Assembly (NCBI GenBank): GCA_007132825.1
Contig: SLNX01000092.1
Coordinates: 1-5,975, forward strand
Source of the DNA: Bacteroidales bacterium
GTDB lineage: Bacteria > Bacteroidota > Bacteroidia > Bacteroidales > UBA7960
Direction: 5' to 3'
Length of the DNA stretch: 5,975 nt
Shown here: positions 5,357 to 5,975 of the stretch, piece by piece
Numbering within the stretch: the stretch's first letter is position 1
Layout of the letters: each line of letters begins with the position of its first letter
Notes under the pieces: generated by a model
What the model saw: only the letters and a program-made list of their open reading frames with translations
Databases searched by the model: none
What the model was told of the DNA's origin: nothing
Position numbers and translations under genes: made by a program

Positions 5357-5881
5357 ATGAACTGGAAATGGATTACACCCAAATTGCTGGTGATTAGTGC
5401 AATTATTCTTTTTGCAACATTGATGCGTCTGGTACCCCATTACCCGAACTTCACCCCCATTGCCGCCATTGCATTATTTGGAGGTGCCCACCTGGGCAAA
5501 AGGTGGATCGCATTCATGATTCCCATGATCGCACTGTTTATCAGTGATCTGTTTCTGGGTTTTCATAACTTCATGATTCCCGTTTACTTCAGCTTTGCCC
5601 TCGTTGTGCTGCTGGGTACACTCATGCGCAACAATATACGCATTCCATTCGTCATTGGTGGCAGCCTGGCGGGTTCCGTGTTATTCTTTCTGATAACAAA
5701 TGCAGCCGTTGCATTCATGACCCCATTCTATCCAAACTCTTTCCAGGGACTGATGATGTCTTACACCATGGCCATACCGTTTTTTCACACAGCTTTGTTA
5801 GGTGACCTTTTCTATAATGCGGTATTTTTCGGAGGTTTTTACTTTGTTCAGCAACGGGTGCCATCCCTTAAGCTGGCTTAG
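5357..5881 (+). CDS. DUF6580-family putative transport membrane protein
   Basis: This 174-residue protein is mostly hydrophobic, with five or six spans. It matches the DUF6580 family pattern as I recall it: RLVPHYPNFTPIAAIALFGG near the N-terminus (24-43), SDLFLGFH (63-70), FFLITNAAVAF (110-120), YP followed by GLMMSYTMAIPFFHTALLGD (131-150), and a final aromatic helix. Size and topology resemble the substrate-binding (S) subunits of ECF vitamin transporters, and family members are described as putative transport proteins, but no substrate is proven. The ATG at 5357 fits the start of the first hydrophobic segment and lies shortly after the TACTTTTG box. The gene is probably transcribed alone, and a heptamer repeat array starts on the base after its stop codon. 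A hairpin at the window end may lead a further rightward gene. Confidence 0.83.
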   Translation: MNWKWITPKLLVISAIILFATLMRLVPHYPNFTPIAAIALFGGAHLGKRWIAFMIPMIALFISDLFLGFHNFMIPVYFSFALVVLLGTLMRNNIRIPFVIGGSLAGSVLFFLITNAAVAFMTPFYPNSFQGLMMSYTMAIPFFHTALLGDLFYNAVFFGGFYFVQQRVPSLKLA

Positions 5882-5930
5882 AACCTCCAACCTCTAACCT
5901 CGAACCTCGAACTTCGAGCTTCCAGCTTCT
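5882..5930. repeat. Seven tandem 7-bp units, consensus AACYTCN
   Basis: The units are AACCTCC, AACCTCT, AACCTCG twice, AACTTCG, AGCTTCC and AGCTTCT. The array begins on the base after the TAG of the DUF6580 gene. The later units drift towards AGCTTCN. The centre holds CTCGAA-C-TTCGAG (5906-5918), so the transcript could form a small hairpin. The core AACYTCT resembles part of the octamer array at 4605-4660. Confidence 0.82.
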
Positions 5931-5947
5931 TAAACCGATTATATTTC

Positions 5948-5975
5948 GGTGCACAGGTCAAGCCCTGTGCGTACC
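5948..5975 (+). other. Hairpin at right edge, possible start of a structured leader RNA
   Basis: GCACAGG (5951-5957), a six-base loop, and CCTGTGC (5964-5970) form a perfect 7-bp stem. Outside it, GGT (5948-5950) can pair with ACC (5973-5975) across a GT bulge. No T-tract follows within the window, so it does not look like a finished terminator. The GGT-plus-hairpin form is reminiscent of the 5' part of cobalamin riboswitches, but the diagnostic later blocks would lie beyond the window. Confidence 0.25.

Overview
The window looks like chromosomal DNA of a Bacteroidota bacterium, probably class Bacteroidia. Four good matches to the Bacteroidota sigma-A -7 element (TAnnTTTG) lie just upstream of genes, Shine-Dalgarno sites are weak or absent, and several proteins belong to families typical of that phylum. 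No rRNA, tRNA, insertion sequence, phage gene or CRISPR array is visible. Gene density is high and no gene-free stretch reaches 300 bp.

Layout from left to right. The first 42 codons of a transketolase (probably the N-terminal subunit of a split enzyme) run leftwards off the edge. A cytosolic protein of unknown function (+) then meets, tail to tail with a 4-bp gap, a leftward pair. This pair is a His/Asp-rich OB-fold-like lipoprotein (1516-2001) followed by a PepSY-associated membrane protein (896-1453), and a hairpin with a T-tract sits between them. A compact divergent promoter region near 2002-2102 separates the lipoprotein from a rightward EamA/DMT transporter. Next on the same strand is a PutP-like sodium:solute symporter whose cation and substrate positions differ from those of PutP. 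Downstream is an array of seven 8-bp repeats, then a leftward Spy/CpxP-like periplasmic protein, whose probable terminator lies inside the 3' end of the symporter gene. Finally a rightward DUF6580 membrane protein is followed directly by a seven-unit 7-bp repeat array, and the window ends in a hairpin that could be the start of a structured RNA.

Most of the window is envelope and transport biology: two secondary transporters, a putative small-molecule membrane protein, a periplasmic stress chaperone and a likely metal- or heme-related lipoprotein/membrane-protein pair. I see no complete new defence or mobile system. The most unusual items are an arginine near the expected sodium site of the symporter, an antisense-oriented terminator inside a coding region, the hairpin between the lipoprotein and PepSY genes, and two related short-period repeat arrays placed just after stop codons.
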